64,000 nucleotides of DNA from Lachnospira pectinoschiza (GCF_900103815.1 NZ_FNHZ01000005.1:1-64000); one strand, 5' to 3'; positions 17,658 through 26,821 are shown, counted from the stretch's first letter. Numbers and translations: made by a program. The notes: a model not told the origin generated them from the letters alone.

Positions 17658-19214
17658 ATGAAATTGTCAGGCATTGGTGGTCAGGCAGTCATAGAGGGTA
17701 TTATGATGCGCAACAAGGATAAGTATTCCGTTGCAGTCAGAAAGCCAGACCAGGAAATTGAAGTCATTGTAAAAGATTGCAAGATGACCACACAGAAATA
17801 TAAATGGTTAAACTACCCAGTAATTAGAGGTATCTTTAACTTCTTTGATTCGTTATTTACAGGAATAAGTGTAATTAACTATTCATCAACATTTTACGAA
17901 GATCCATCAGAACAGGAAAAGACAAAGATTGATGAGATTGGTAAGAATATTTTTAAGGATAAGTTTGAATCTATCCTTATGGCAGTAACAGTTATTATAT
18001 CTATTTTCTTAGCTGTTGGCTTATTTATGATTCTACCATTTGCAGTATCGAGATTATTGTCAAATTATGTGGCTTCAAAGGGCTTATTAAACTTCTTTGA
18101 AGGCATTGTAAGAGTATTGATTTTTATTCTCTACCTTGTGTTAATTTCTCAGCTAAGTGACATTAAGAGAACCTTTATGTATCACGGCGCAGAGCATAAG
18201 TGTATTAACTGTATCGAGCATGGTGCAAGACTTACACCAGAGAATGTTAAGAACAGTTCTAGATATCACAAGAGATGTGGAACAAGTTTCCTATTTATTG
18301 TAATGTTTATTAGTATTGTTTTATTTATCTTTATTAGAGTGGAGAATACAGCAGCACAGATTATTATCCGTGTACTTTTAATCCCTTTAATTGCTGGCCT
18401 TTCTTATGAATTAATCATGTGGGCTGGAAAGAATGACAATAAGTTTACAAGAGCTTTGAGTAAGCCAGGTATGTGGCTTCAGAGACTTACAACTAAGGAA
18501 CCTGATATGGATATGATCGAAGTTGCTATTAAGGCAGTGGAGAAGGTATTTGATTGGGAGAAGTTCTTAGTTGAAGAGTATTATGAAGGTTCAGAAAATC
18601 TCGTGGAAGATATTGAGAATTCTGAAAGAGAGCTTTCAATTTCAGCAGCTCAGGTTGGAAAGAGACATAGAACTACACGTTCTATCGTTGTTGAGAATAA
18701 AGAAGAGGACGAGAAGGAATTAACAGCGGAAGAGAAGTATATTAAGGCTGCTAAGGAATTTGAGGCCGCACAGCAAGGCGATAGCTTAGAGTCTGTTTAT
18801 GAGACAATTAATGAGCTTGAAGAAGCTGAGGGTAAACCAGCTAATCACAGCGCAGGTAATTATGAAAGTGCTAACTTTACTACAGTAACTAAGCCTTTAG
18901 AAGAACTAGCAGAAGATACTGAAGCTTCTATTGAAGACGACTTCGTATTTGAAGAAGTAGAAGAAGTTCCAGCTAAGGATTCTTTTGAAAATGTAAGCAC
19001 TAACGAGACTTCAGAAACAGCCCTAGAGGATGATTCCTTTGAATTTGAAGAAGTATCAGCTGATGCAGAGGGCGACCTTGATTTAGCTATTGAAGATTTA
19101 TCAGAAGATGATGATGATGCAGGCTTTGAGTTTGAAGAAGTAGAAGAAATCGAAGCTAAGGCTGAGTCAGAAGAAGTTGAAATGCCAGCTTTTAAGACAA
19201 GACATAGAGATTAA
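17658..19214 (+). CDS. DUF1385 (YqhQ-like) membrane protein with acidic tail
   Basis: A 518-residue protein. Residues 1-300 are the DUF1385 domain: start LSGIGGQAVIEGIMMRNK, the conserved metal-like MYHGAEHKCINCIEHG segment and RCGTSFLF, and about four membrane spans. Its function is not established. From about residue 300 to the end a long acidic, probably cytoplasmic tail has been added, with three related motifs DDFVFEEVEEV, DDSFEFEEV and GFEFEEVEEI. B. subtilis YqhQ lacks such a tail. The position between rpmE and prmC-prfA is conserved in Clostridia and hints at a link with translation or envelope upkeep, but that is inference. Confidence 0.9.
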   Translation: MKLSGIGGQAVIEGIMMRNKDKYSVAVRKPDQEIEVIVKDCKMTTQKYKWLNYPVIRGIFNFFDSLFTGISVINYSSTFYEDPSEQEKTKIDEIGKNIFKDKFESILMAVTVIISIFLAVGLFMILPFAVSRLLSNYVASKGLLNFFEGIVRVLIFILYLVLISQLSDIKRTFMYHGAEHKCINCIEHGARLTPENVKNSSRYHKRCGTSFLFIVMFISIVLFIFIRVENTAAQIIIRVLLIPLIAGLSYELIMWAGKNDNKFTRALSKPGMWLQRLTTKEPDMDMIEVAIKAVEKVFDWEKFLVEEYYEGSENLVEDIENSERELSISAAQVGKRHRTTRSIVVENKEEDEKELTAEEKYIKAAKEFEAAQQGDSLESVYETINELEEAEGKPANHSAGNYESANFTTVTKPLEELAEDTEASIEDDFVFEEVEEVPAKDSFENVSTNETSETALEDDSFEFEEVSADAEGDLDLAIEDLSEDDDDAGFEFEEVEEIEAKAESEEVEMPAFKTRHRD

Positions 19215-19239
19215 GTGAATAATTAAATTACGAATTAAC

Positions 19240-19273
19240 AAAAGGACTGTATATATTTTTTACAGTCCTTTTT
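19240..19273 (+). terminator. Terminator between the DUF1385 gene and prmC
   Basis: A 12-bp stem AAAAGGACTGTA/TACAGTCCTTTT, followed immediately by the prmC ribosome binding site GAAAGGA (19278-19284). prmC expression must come from read-through or from an internal start of transcription. Confidence 0.8.
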
Positions 19274-19289
19274 GATAGAAAGGATAAAT

Positions 19290-20156
19290 ATGACTATAAG
19301 GGAAGAGATTCTTAATGCCAGTATAATATTAGAAGCAGCTAATATTGAAAATGCTAGCTATGACGCTAAAGAATTAATGCTTCATTGCCTTAATATCTCA
19401 TCAACTGACTTCTTTTTAAAAAGAGAAGAAAGCATAGATGAAGAGACAAAGTTAAGATATGAAGCCCTAATAAATAGAAGAGCTAGCCATGAACCCTTAC
19501 AACATATAACAGGAATCGCCTACTTTTACGGCCGCGAATTCAATGTAAATAGTAGTGTGCTTATTCCAAGATACGACACAGAAAATTTAGTGGAGCGAGT
19601 GCTTAAGTTAGTTAAGAGAGGCGACCACATTTTAGATATGTGCACAGGCTCAGGTTGTATTATTGAGACAATTGCCCTAGAGTCTAGACTTACTAGAGAA
19701 GAAGCATATTTTTTAGGAGTTGATATATCAGAGGAAGCACTTAAAGTAGCAAGGGCCAATAAGGCAAAGCTTGGGGCAGATGCCGTAGACATTATGCAAA
19801 GTGACCTTTTTGAAAACTTAAATGATAATTTAAGAAATTCTTTTGACATCATTGTTTCAAATCCTCCTTATATTAAGACTGCAGTAATAGAGGAGCTTGA
19901 TAAGGAAGTTAAGCTACACGACCCATATATTGCCCTAGATGGCAGCAGTGATGGACTAAAGTTTTATAAGAAGATTACTGAGGAAGCGATACATTTTCTA
20001 AAAAAGGATGGATATCTTGCTTACGAAATCGGTAGTGACCAGGCAGAGGAAGTAAGGGATATTATGGCTTCTAAGGGCTTTGTAAATATAGAAGTTTATA
20101 AAGACCTTTCAGGACTTGATAGAGTAGTGATTGGTAAACTTGAGGATGGCCTCTAA
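19290..20156 (+). CDS. prmC: Release factor glutamine N5-methyltransferase
   Basis: A 288-residue S-adenosylmethionine-dependent enzyme that methylates the Gln of the GGQ motif in release factors. Its substrate RF1 is encoded by the next gene. The SAM-binding segment is ILDMCTGSGCI and the catalytic motif is SNPPYI. The N-terminal helical domain recognises the release factor. I chose ATG 19290, which has GAAAGGA upstream. A TTG 18 bases earlier lies inside the terminator stem. prfA starts 88 bases after the stop. Confidence 0.96.
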   Translation: MTIREEILNASIILEAANIENASYDAKELMLHCLNISSTDFFLKREESIDEETKLRYEALINRRASHEPLQHITGIAYFYGREFNVNSSVLIPRYDTENLVERVLKLVKRGDHILDMCTGSGCIIETIALESRLTREEAYFLGVDISEEALKVARANKAKLGADAVDIMQSDLFENLNDNLRNSFDIIVSNPPYIKTAVIEELDKEVKLHDPYIALDGSSDGLKFYKKITEEAIHFLKKDGYLAYEIGSDQAEEVRDIMASKGFVNIEVYKDLSGLDRVVIGKLEDGL

Positions 20157-20244
20157 CTAAAACATCTTGCATAGTTTCTTTACTAATGTTAGAATAAATA
20201 TTCGTGTGAGTTAAATTAGGTTATTGAAAGGTTAGGTTAATCTT

Positions 20245-21321
20245 ATGGATATGTTTGATAGACTTGAAGATACAGTTAATAGATATGAAGATATTAATGC
20301 AGAACTTGCAAACCCTGATGTAGTTAATGATCAGGCTAAGTTTAGAAAGTTAATGAAGGAGCAGGCTAATCTTACTCCTATCATTTCTGCATATACAGAA
20401 TATAAAACTAATAAGCAGAATGTTGAGGATAGCTTAGCTATTCTTGATGAAGAATCAGATGAAGAATTAAAGGATTTAGCTAAGGAAGAATTAGCAGAAT
20501 CTAAGGCTAGAATCGCAGAACTTGAGACTGAGCTTAAGATTTTACTTCTTCCTAAGGACCCTAACGATGATAAGGATATCATTATGGAAATTAGAGCTGG
20601 TGCCGGTGGTGAAGAAGCAGCACTTTTCGCAGCAGAATTATTCCGTATGTATACTCATTATGTTGAGTCTAAGGGCTGGAAGGTTGAGGTTTTATCAGGT
20701 GATGAAACAGGTATCGGCGGCCTTAAAGAAATCGAATTTATGGTTAAGGGCCAGGGTGCTTACTCAATTATGAAGTATGAATCAGGTGTTCATAGAGTTC
20801 AGAGAGTTCCAGTTACAGAATCTAATGGTAGAATCCAGACTTCAACTGCATCTGTAGCATGTATGCCAGAGGCTGAAGAAGTTGATATTCAGATTAATGA
20901 GAAGGATATTAGAATTGATGTTATGCGTGCTTCTGGTAACGGTGGTCAGTGTGTCAATACAACTGATTCAGCTGTACGTTTAACACATTATCCTACAGGT
21001 ATTGTTATTTATTCTCAGACTGAAAAGTCTCAGATTCAGAATAAGGAGAAGGCTTTTGCCTTACTTCGTGCTAAGTTATACGACTTAGAAACACAGAAGG
21101 CTCATGATGCTGAAGCAGATGCTAGACGTAGCCAGATTGGTACTGGTGATAGAGCTGAGAAGATCAGAACTTATAACTTCCCACAGGGTAGAGTTACAGA
21201 CCACAGAATCGGTCTTACACTTTATAAGCTTGATAAGATTATGGATGGTGACATTCAGGAAATCATTGATGCTTGTATCGCAGCAGATCAGGCAGCTAAG
21301 CTTGCTAAGATGGGCGAATAA
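20245..21321 (+). CDS. prfA: Peptide chain release factor 1
   Basis: A 358-residue class I release factor that reads UAA and UAG. The GGQ motif is at 233-235 ([16 protein letters not shown]). The second residue after GGQ is V as usual, and the C-terminal [13 protein letters not shown] segment is the standard RF1/RF2 signature. There is no programmed frameshift, as expected for RF1. It is paired with prmC and followed by a strong terminator. Codon bias is high. Confidence 0.98.
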   Translation: MDMFDRLEDTVNRYEDINAELANPDVVNDQAKFRKLMKEQANLTPIISAYTEYKTNKQNVEDSLAILDEESDEELKDLAKEELAESKARIAELETELKILLLPKDPNDDKDIIMEIRAGAGGEEAALFAAELFRMYTHYVESKGWKVEVLSGDETGIGGLKEIEFMVKGQGAYSIMKYESGVHRVQRVPVTESNGRIQTSTASVACMPEAEEVDIQINEKDIRIDVMRASGNGGQCVNTTDSAVRLTHYPTGIVIYSQTEKSQIQNKEKAFALLRAKLYDLETQKAHDAEADARRSQIGTGDRAEKIRTYNFPQGRVTDHRIGLTLYKLDKIMDGDIQEIIDACIAADQAAKLAKMGE

Positions 21322-21353
21322 TAATTTAGAGAATAATAATTAGATAAGACTTT

Positions 21354-21382
21354 AGCTAGGTACTTTAGTACCTAGCTTTTTT
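21354..21382 (+). terminator. Terminator after prfA
   Basis: A perfect 10-bp stem AGCTAGGTAC/GTACCTAGCT with a 4-base loop and a T-run. Confidence 0.92.
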
Positions 21383-21427
21383 AATATCATGCTTTTTAAT
21401 ATCATGCTTTTTAATATCATGCTTTTT
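21378..21427 (+). repeat. 15-bp tandem repeat
   Basis: Three perfect copies of TTTTTAATATCATGC plus a partial fourth directly follow the prfA terminator. The first copy begins in its T-run. This is probably a slippage expansion of the terminator tail. Confidence 0.92.
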
Positions 21428-21516
21428 GACTGTTATGATTTTGCTTTCTTGTTATCAGGCTTCATTTCTTGTATAATATATAAATAATACCTATAGTATT
21501 CATAAGAGGTAAAATT

Positions 21517-21966
21517 ATGGCATTATATAGAAATGTTACGGATAGAGGCGTAAAAAAGCCCTTAGACATAACGGGGCATATCCAGAATAAAATGCTAAAA
21601 AAGAATATAGGTGATTTAAGACGATTAGGAGCAGATATCTCAAATTCCAGATTTAAAGATATGGATATAGGCTCCGATAAAGTCATGCAACAATATATAA
21701 AAGAGCTAGTGACATTTCTTGAAAGCTACGATTTTTCAAGGCTTGATCAAAGACTGGCCAATGTGCAATTTAGCGCGGCACTAAATACAGCCAAAGAAAT
21801 GGATGAAAAAGCGAAGGAACTTGGCATCAATCCTATATCAAAGCTACTGGGGGATATTATTAAAGACGTGAAAAAAAGAGATGATTCCTCAGCAAGACAA
21901 GAACTATCTTTAATTAATAAGAAGCGTAATGCTATCTTAGTTAAATTAGGTAGAAATAAAATTTAA
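21517..21966 (+). CDS. Uncharacterised small helical protein
   Basis: A 149-residue soluble protein that I do not recognise. It is charged and mostly helical by composition, with no signal peptide, membrane span or cysteine. The region about 55-120 (YIKELVTFLESYDFSRLDQR, AKEMDEKAKELG) suggests coiled-coil helices. There is a distant feel of the DUF327/YaaR group, but I cannot support that. The ribosome binding site AAGAGGT is well placed. The next gene begins 62 bases on with its own AAGGAGG and could be co-transcribed. Confidence 0.75.
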   Translation: MALYRNVTDRGVKKPLDITGHIQNKMLKKNIGDLRRLGADISNSRFKDMDIGSDKVMQQYIKELVTFLESYDFSRLDQRLANVQFSAALNTAKEMDEKAKELGINPISKLLGDIIKDVKKRDDSSARQELSLINKKRNAILVKLGRNKI

Positions 21967-22027
21967 CATAGATTATTTCTGCAAGAGTAGAAAACTAGAA
22001 AGACAATTAATTTCAAGGAGGCATTTA

Positions 22028-22636
22028 ATGGACAAGATTTTACAAAAAATCAAGACAGTAATTAACGAAATAATTTTGTTGTCTATTGCGTTAATAGTTG
22101 TGGGGGTATACTTAATTATTGAGCCTATGGGAGCTCAGATTGTTATCTGTAGAATATTTGGCGCACTATTTTTAGTATGGGGAGTGCTAAGAGTAATTAC
22201 TTACTTTAGAACAGATAAATCAGTAATTTTTGCATCCTTTGGTTTGGTGCAGGGCTTAACACTTATTTTCTTAGGACTATTTTTTATCATAAATCCTGTG
22301 GAAATAGCAGCATTTTTTGGTATAATTCTTTCTATAGTTGTTATGATTAATGGTGTGTTAATGATTCAATATGCAATAGAATTAAAAAGACTAAATTCCC
22401 CTTCTTGGTGGCTTGAAATTCTCTCAGGAATTTTAATGCTAGTTTTAGGGGTAGTAGCCTTAGTTAATCCTTTTGCAACAAGTGCAACACTTATGGTATT
22501 CATTGGTGTTATCTTAATTTATGAGGGCATTGTAAATCTAGTTTCAGTCCTTAGAATCACATCCATTGCAAAGCAAGTAGAATACGAAGTAAAGGATGCA
22601 GTTAATAAGGTTAAGGATGAATTTAGACCAAACTAG
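22028..22636 (+). CDS. DUF308/HdeD-type membrane protein
   Basis: A 202-residue integral membrane protein with about six predicted spans arranged as repeated pairs, typical of DUF308. E. coli HdeD, an acid-stress protein, belongs to this family. Typical elements are LIVVGVYLIIEP, LGLFFIINPVEIAAFF and LVLGVVALVNPF, each an NP motif after a hairpin of helices. The C-terminus (VEYEVKDAVNKVKDEFRPN) is charged and cytoplasmic. The function in Firmicutes is unknown. A strong AAGGAGG precedes the ATG. Confidence 0.85.
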   Translation: MDKILQKIKTVINEIILLSIALIVVGVYLIIEPMGAQIVICRIFGALFLVWGVLRVITYFRTDKSVIFASFGLVQGLTLIFLGLFFIINPVEIAAFFGIILSIVVMINGVLMIQYAIELKRLNSPSWWLEILSGILMLVLGVVALVNPFATSATLMVFIGVILIYEGIVNLVSVLRITSIAKQVEYEVKDAVNKVKDEFRPN

Positions 22637-22642
22637 GAAGGG

Positions 22643-22662
22643 CTCGCGAGCGAGTCTTGACA
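22643..22662 (+). repeat. 20-bp repeat shared with the post-rho island
   Basis: CTCGCGAGCGAGTCTTGACA is identical to 16929-16948. It includes the palindrome CTCGCGAG. It lies seven bases after the DUF308 stop codon, as the other copy lies after rho. Confidence 0.9.
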
Positions 22663-22693
22663 TTCATTAGAAATTTTATTAACTAGAAAAGAT

Positions 22694-23341
22694 ATGGCAA
22701 AGAAATATTACGCAGTAAAGGCAGGCAGAAAGCCTGGAATTTATGAAAGTTGGGATGAATGTAAGGCCTTGGTTACAGGCTTTAAGGGAGCAATATATAA
22801 GAGCTTTACAAGTCTAGAGGAGGCAAAGGCCTTTATGGAGATAGGCTACGAGACAGCGACAGGCACTAAAGCCCCTAGCTCTAATAAGGCTAATAATGAA
22901 AATGTCACAAGTTCCGAGACTATTGATGACAATTACGCCTTCGTGGATGGCTCTTTTAATATTGCCACTGGAGTTTATGGCTATGGTGGATTTTTAATAG
23001 TAGGCAAGGAAAAGTATGTATTACAAGGATCAGGAAGCGATAAAGAGATGGCTTCAATGCGAAATGTATCAGGAGAAATCCTAGGTAGTATGGCAGCTAT
23101 TAAGAAAGCTATAGAACTTGGACTTTCAGAAGTCTACATTTATTTTGACTATATGGGAATTAGAGCCTGGGCTCTTGGAGAGTGGAAGAGAAACAAGACC
23201 GGCACAATTAAATATTACGACTATATTCAATCGGTAAAAGATAAGATAGATATACATTTTATCAAGGTTAAAGGCCATTCCGGAGTGGAAGGCAATGAAG
23301 AAGCCGATAGACTAGCAAAAGCAGCAGTGGGAATCCAATAG
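22694..23341 (+). CDS. Ribonuclease H with N-terminal viroplasmin (RNase H1-type) domain
   Basis: A 215-residue enzyme that cleaves RNA in RNA-DNA hybrids. Residues 1-50 are a viroplasmin-like hybrid-binding domain (KKYYAVKAGRKPGIYESWDE) as in eukaryotic RNase H1. The catalytic domain follows from about residue 78. The acidic active site is visible as D in FVDGSF, E in SGEILG, D in YIYFDYMGI and the terminal EEADRLAK segment with GHSG. The ribosome binding site is weak (AGAAAAGA). The stop codon lies in the loop of its terminator. Confidence 0.94.
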   Translation: MAKKYYAVKAGRKPGIYESWDECKALVTGFKGAIYKSFTSLEEAKAFMEIGYETATGTKAPSSNKANNENVTSSETIDDNYAFVDGSFNIATGVYGYGGFLIVGKEKYVLQGSGSDKEMASMRNVSGEILGSMAAIKKAIELGLSEVYIYFDYMGIRAWALGEWKRNKTGTIKYYDYIQSVKDKIDIHFIKVKGHSGVEGNEEADRLAKAAVGIQ

Positions 23342-23358
23342 GATTCCCATTTTTTTTA
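23327..23358 (+). terminator. Terminator overlapping the RNase H stop codon
   Basis: A 10-bp stem GTGGGAATCC/GGATTCCCAT followed by eight T. The last codons of the gene form the left arm. Confidence 0.92.
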
Positions 23359-23397
23359 CTCTCATTAAAATTTTTTTTTACACACTTAACAGTTTTT

Positions 23398-23439
23398 CTT
23401 TACAACTGTCTTGTCAGTTGTAAAGTTTAGTGGTATAGT
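23398..23439 (+). promoter_or_regulatory. nadABC promoter with overlapping palindromic operator
   Basis: An 11-bp inverted repeat CTTTACAACTG/CAGTTGTAAAG (23398-23425) with a 6-base spacer overlaps the -35 box TTGTCA (23411-23416). The -10 TATAGT (23434-23439) is exactly 17 bases further. The operator position over the -35 fits repression. The likely repressor is NiaR, encoded just downstream of the operon at 26822. Binding itself is inferred. Confidence 0.75.
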
Positions 23440-23493
23440 CATAACAACGTTTAAAAAACGTTAAGGTTATTAGCAGATTAAACGGGGCTTTAG

Positions 23494-23528
23494 GTATAGT
23501 TATTAGGAAACCTAACTAATAACTATAC
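23494..23528 (+). promoter_or_regulatory. Leader hairpin upstream of nadA
   Basis: A perfect 13-bp stem GTATAGTTATTAG/CTAATAACTATAC with a 9-base loop in the 5' leader. There is no T-run after it, so it is not a terminator. It may stabilise the mRNA or serve as a second protein site. Confidence 0.6.
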
Positions 23529-23562
23529 TGACAAGCAAGAAAGGACTGCGGATGGGAGATTT

Positions 23563-24471
23563 ATGTCAATAGTAGATGATATTTTAAAGCTTAAAGAGGA
23601 AAAGAACGCCGTAATTTTAGCTCACTATTATGTAGACGAGGAAATTCAAGAGATAGCTGATTACGTTGGCGATTCATTTTACTTAAGCAAGGTAGCAACT
23701 AAGGTAGACCAGGATAGAATAATCTTTGCAGGTGTAGAGTTCATGGGTGAAAGTGCTAAGATTTTAAATCCTAACAAGAGAGTCTTTATGCCAGATGCAT
23801 CAGCGGACTGTCCAATGGCTCACATGGCTACTAAGGAAGAGATTTTAAAGATGAGAGATGAGTACGATGATCTAGCTGTAGTCTGTTACATCAATTCAAC
23901 AGCAGAACTAAAGACATATTCTGATGTCTGTGTCACATCTTCTAATGCCGTAAAGATTGTTAAGAGCTTGCCTAATAAGAACATTTTCTTTATTCCAGAT
24001 CAGAACCTAGGTCGTTTCGTGGCTGAGCAGGTTCCAGAAAAGAATGTAATTCTTAATAATGGTTTTTGCCCAAGACATGTAGACATTACTAAGGAACATG
24101 TATTAGCTGCTAAGAAGGCACATCCTAATGCAAAGCTTGCAGCACATCCAGAATGTACAAAGGATGTTCTTGATGAGGCAGATTATATTGGAGCTACATC
24201 AGGAATCATTAATTATGTAGTTAATTCTGATGAGGAAGAATTCCTTATTGGAACAGTTGATGGTGTACTTGCAGAAATCAAGAAGAAGGCACCTGATAAG
24301 AAGTTATATTTATTAAAGCCAGATCAGATTTGTATCAATATGAAGAAAGTCACTCTTGAGAAGGTTTTAGCCTGTCTAGAAGAGGACTGTAACGAAGTCT
24401 TTGTAGATGATGAAACAAGACTTAAGGCCTTAGTTCCACTTGAGCGCATGCTTGAACTTGCAGCCAAGTAG
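23563..24471 (+). CDS. nadA: Quinolinate synthase A
   Basis: A 302-residue iron-sulfur enzyme that condenses iminoaspartate with dihydroxyacetone phosphate to give quinolinate, in de novo NAD synthesis. The start AHYYVDEEIQEIADYVGDS is diagnostic. The three cluster cysteines are probably in SADCPMAHM, PECTK and the C-terminal CLEEDCNEV region. It is the first gene of nadA-nadB-nadC. It supplies nadC and receives the unstable product of nadB, so co-expression is expected. nadB follows after 27 bases. Confidence 0.97.
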   Translation: MSIVDDILKLKEEKNAVILAHYYVDEEIQEIADYVGDSFYLSKVATKVDQDRIIFAGVEFMGESAKILNPNKRVFMPDASADCPMAHMATKEEILKMRDEYDDLAVVCYINSTAELKTYSDVCVTSSNAVKIVKSLPNKNIFFIPDQNLGRFVAEQVPEKNVILNNGFCPRHVDITKEHVLAAKKAHPNAKLAAHPECTKDVLDEADYIGATSGIINYVVNSDEEEFLIGTVDGVLAEIKKKAPDKKLYLLKPDQICINMKKVTLEKVLACLEEDCNEVFVDDETRLKALVPLERMLELAAK

Positions 24472-24498
24472 GAGCTAATAAAAGAAAGGGGTATATTT

Positions 24499-25830
24499 AT
24501 GGAGAACAAGACAGATATTTTAATCGTCGGATGTGGATGTTCAGGACTATATGCAGCCCTTAATTTACCAGCGAGCAAAAAGATTACAATTATTACTAAG
24601 TCCGACCTAGAAAGCTCAGATTCCTTCCTAGCTCAAGGTGGAATGTGCATGTTAAAGGACAAGTCGGATTACGAATCATTTTTTGAGGACACCCTAAAAG
24701 CTGGTCATTATGAAAATGATAAGAAGTCGGTAGAAATCATGATTAAGTCATCACCTGAGGTCGTAGAGGACCTACTAGAATATGGTGCAGACTTTAATAA
24801 GGATGAGAAGGGAGACCTTGCCTACACTAAGGAAGGCGCTCACTCTACTAACAGAATCATTTATCATAAGGATGTAACAGGTAAAGAAATTACATCAACA
24901 CTTTTAAGAAAAGTTCAGACATTGCCAAATGTTACATTTTATGAAAATACAAGAATGCTTGATATTATTGAAAAAGATCAGGTATGTGTTGGCGCAGTAG
25001 TTAAGGACGCTAATGGGAAACTTGTAAAGGTTGAGGCAGAGACAGTAATTCTTGCCACAGGCGGAATTGGTGGAATCTATAAGCACTCAACAAACTTTAA
25101 GCACCTTACAGGAGATTCTCTTGCAATTGCCCTTAAACATGGCATCGAATTAAAGAATATTAATTACGTGCAGATTCATCCAACAACCTTTTATTCAAAG
25201 GATGACAAGGAAAGAAGCTTCCTAATTTCAGAATCTGTAAGAGGTGAGGGCGCCCTTCTTTATGATAAGAATGGCAATCGTTTTGTAAATGAATTGCTAC
25301 CTCGTGACCTTTTAACAGAGGAAATTAAAAAGCAGATGGCAAAGGATAAAACTGAATTCGTTTGGGAAGACCTACGTACAATTCCTAAAAAAGAGCTAGA
25401 GGAACATTTTCCTAATATTATTGCTCACTGCAAGGAAGCAGGCTATGACGTATTTAAGGAGCCAATTCCAGTAGTTCCAGCTCAGCATTATTTCATGGGT
25501 GGAATTAAGGTTAACTATGAATCTAAGACTAATTTTGAAAATCTATACGCTGTAGGCGAGACAGCTTGCAACGGCGTACATGGTAGAAATAGACTAGCTA
25601 GTAACTCATTACTTGAAAGTCTTGTATTTGCAAAAAGAGCAGCCCTTGATATGACAAACAAGGAGCTTGATTCTAAGGCAAGTCTTATTGTAAATAACGC
25701 AGATAAGATTATTGCTGAGGTGGATTTAGATAAGTATAAGGACGAAGAGGCTCTAAATGAGACTTACAAGAAACTAGTTAAAGATAAGATAGATGAGGAA
25801 AATAGAATTTATAAGGCTTTAAGAGCTTAG
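24499..25830 (+). CDS. nadB: L-aspartate oxidase (short form)
   Basis: A 443-residue FAD enzyme that oxidises L-aspartate to iminoaspartate for NadA. The dinucleotide-binding motif is IVGCGCSGLYAAL. SFLAQGGM, ATGGIGGIY, NRFVNE and NGVHGRNRLASNSLLE are typical of NadB. It is about 100 residues shorter than E. coli NadB, because most of the C-terminal three-helix domain is missing. That is common in Clostridia and does not remove known catalytic residues. It sits between nadA and nadC with short gaps (27 and 15 bases). Confidence 0.96.
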   Translation: MENKTDILIVGCGCSGLYAALNLPASKKITIITKSDLESSDSFLAQGGMCMLKDKSDYESFFEDTLKAGHYENDKKSVEIMIKSSPEVVEDLLEYGADFNKDEKGDLAYTKEGAHSTNRIIYHKDVTGKEITSTLLRKVQTLPNVTFYENTRMLDIIEKDQVCVGAVVKDANGKLVKVEAETVILATGGIGGIYKHSTNFKHLTGDSLAIALKHGIELKNINYVQIHPTTFYSKDDKERSFLISESVRGEGALLYDKNGNRFVNELLPRDLLTEEIKKQMAKDKTEFVWEDLRTIPKKELEEHFPNIIAHCKEAGYDVFKEPIPVVPAQHYFMGGIKVNYESKTNFENLYAVGETACNGVHGRNRLASNSLLESLVFAKRAALDMTNKELDSKASLIVNNADKIIAEVDLDKYKDEEALNETYKKLVKDKIDEENRIYKALRA

Positions 25831-25845
25831 AATGGGAGATTATTT

Positions 25846-26703
25846 ATGTTTGATGAAGTAACATTAAGACTTAACGTTGATCCTTTAATTTTAGGAGCGT
25901 TAAAGGAAGATATTACAAGTGAAGACGTTACAACTAATAGTGTAATGCCAACAAAGAAGCAGGGTAGCGTAGATTTAATTGCCAAGGAAGAGGGCGTTAT
26001 TTGCGGCCTTCAGGTTTTTGAAAGAACCTTTAAATTACTTGACCCTGAAACAGTAGTTAGCTTTAGCGTAGAGGATGGCGACAAGGTAACTAAGGGACAA
26101 AAGATCGGCCAGGTTGATGGCGATATTAGAGTTTTACTTTGCGGCGAGAGAACAGCCCTTAACTATTTACAGAGAATGAGTGGTATTGCAACTTATACTA
26201 ATAGCGTGGCTTCGCTACTTAAAGGTACTAAGACAAAGTTACTTGATACAAGAAAGACAAGCCCTAACAATAGAATTTTTGAAAAATATTCTGTAAGAGT
26301 TGGCGGCGGTAATAACCACAGATACAACCTAACAGATGGTGTTTTACTTAAGGATAATCACATTGGGGCAGCAGGCGGCGTAAAGGAAGCAATCCTTGCA
26401 GCTAAGGAATACGCTCCATTTGTAAGAAAGATTGAAGTTGAAGTTGAAAATCTTGACATGGTTAAGGAAGCTATTGAAGCTGGCGCAGACATTATCATGC
26501 TTGATAATATGAGCCATGAAGATATGGAAAAGGCCATGAAGATTATTGATAAGAAGGCAGAGGTTGAGGTTTCTGGAAATGTAACAAAGGAAAACATTGA
26601 AAGACTTACAGACCTTGGGGTAGACTTCATTTCAAGTGGTGCCCTTACTCACTCAGCACCAATTATGGATTTATCTTTAAAGAATCTTCATCCAACAGAG
26701 TAA
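25846..26703 (+). CDS. nadC: Nicotinate-nucleotide pyrophosphorylase (carboxylating)
   Basis: A 285-residue quinolinate phosphoribosyltransferase that converts quinolinate and PRPP to nicotinate mononucleotide, the last dedicated step of the pathway. Conserved segments are GERTALNYLQRMSGIAT, LDTRKTSPNNR and VGGGNNHRYNL, with KDNHI and the phosphate-binding EVSGNV/SSGAL near the end. GGGAGA precedes the ATG. It completes the nadABC operon. There is no obvious terminator before the niaR promoter. Confidence 0.97.
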   Translation: MFDEVTLRLNVDPLILGALKEDITSEDVTTNSVMPTKKQGSVDLIAKEEGVICGLQVFERTFKLLDPETVVSFSVEDGDKVTKGQKIGQVDGDIRVLLCGERTALNYLQRMSGIATYTNSVASLLKGTKTKLLDTRKTSPNNRIFEKYSVRVGGGNNHRYNLTDGVLLKDNHIGAAGGVKEAILAAKEYAPFVRKIEVEVENLDMVKEAIEAGADIIMLDNMSHEDMEKAMKIIDKKAEVEVSGNVTKENIERLTDLGVDFISSGALTHSAPIMDLSLKNLHPTE

Positions 26704-26758
26704 TATCTAGAAAATGAGCTAGACTTTAGAAAAAGTCTTAACCTTATAATTAGCCTTG

Positions 26759-26787
26759 TTGAAGATTTTGGGATAATTAATTATAAT
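26759..26787 (+). promoter_or_regulatory. niaR: Promoter of niaR
   Basis: TTGAAG (26759-26764) and TATAAT (26782-26787) with a 17-base spacer lie 35 bases before the niaR start. No copy of the nadA palindrome is seen here, so autoregulation is not evident. Confidence 0.7.
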
Positions 26788-26821
26788 TATTCTATAATAG
26801 GATTTAGAAAGGATTAGCCAG

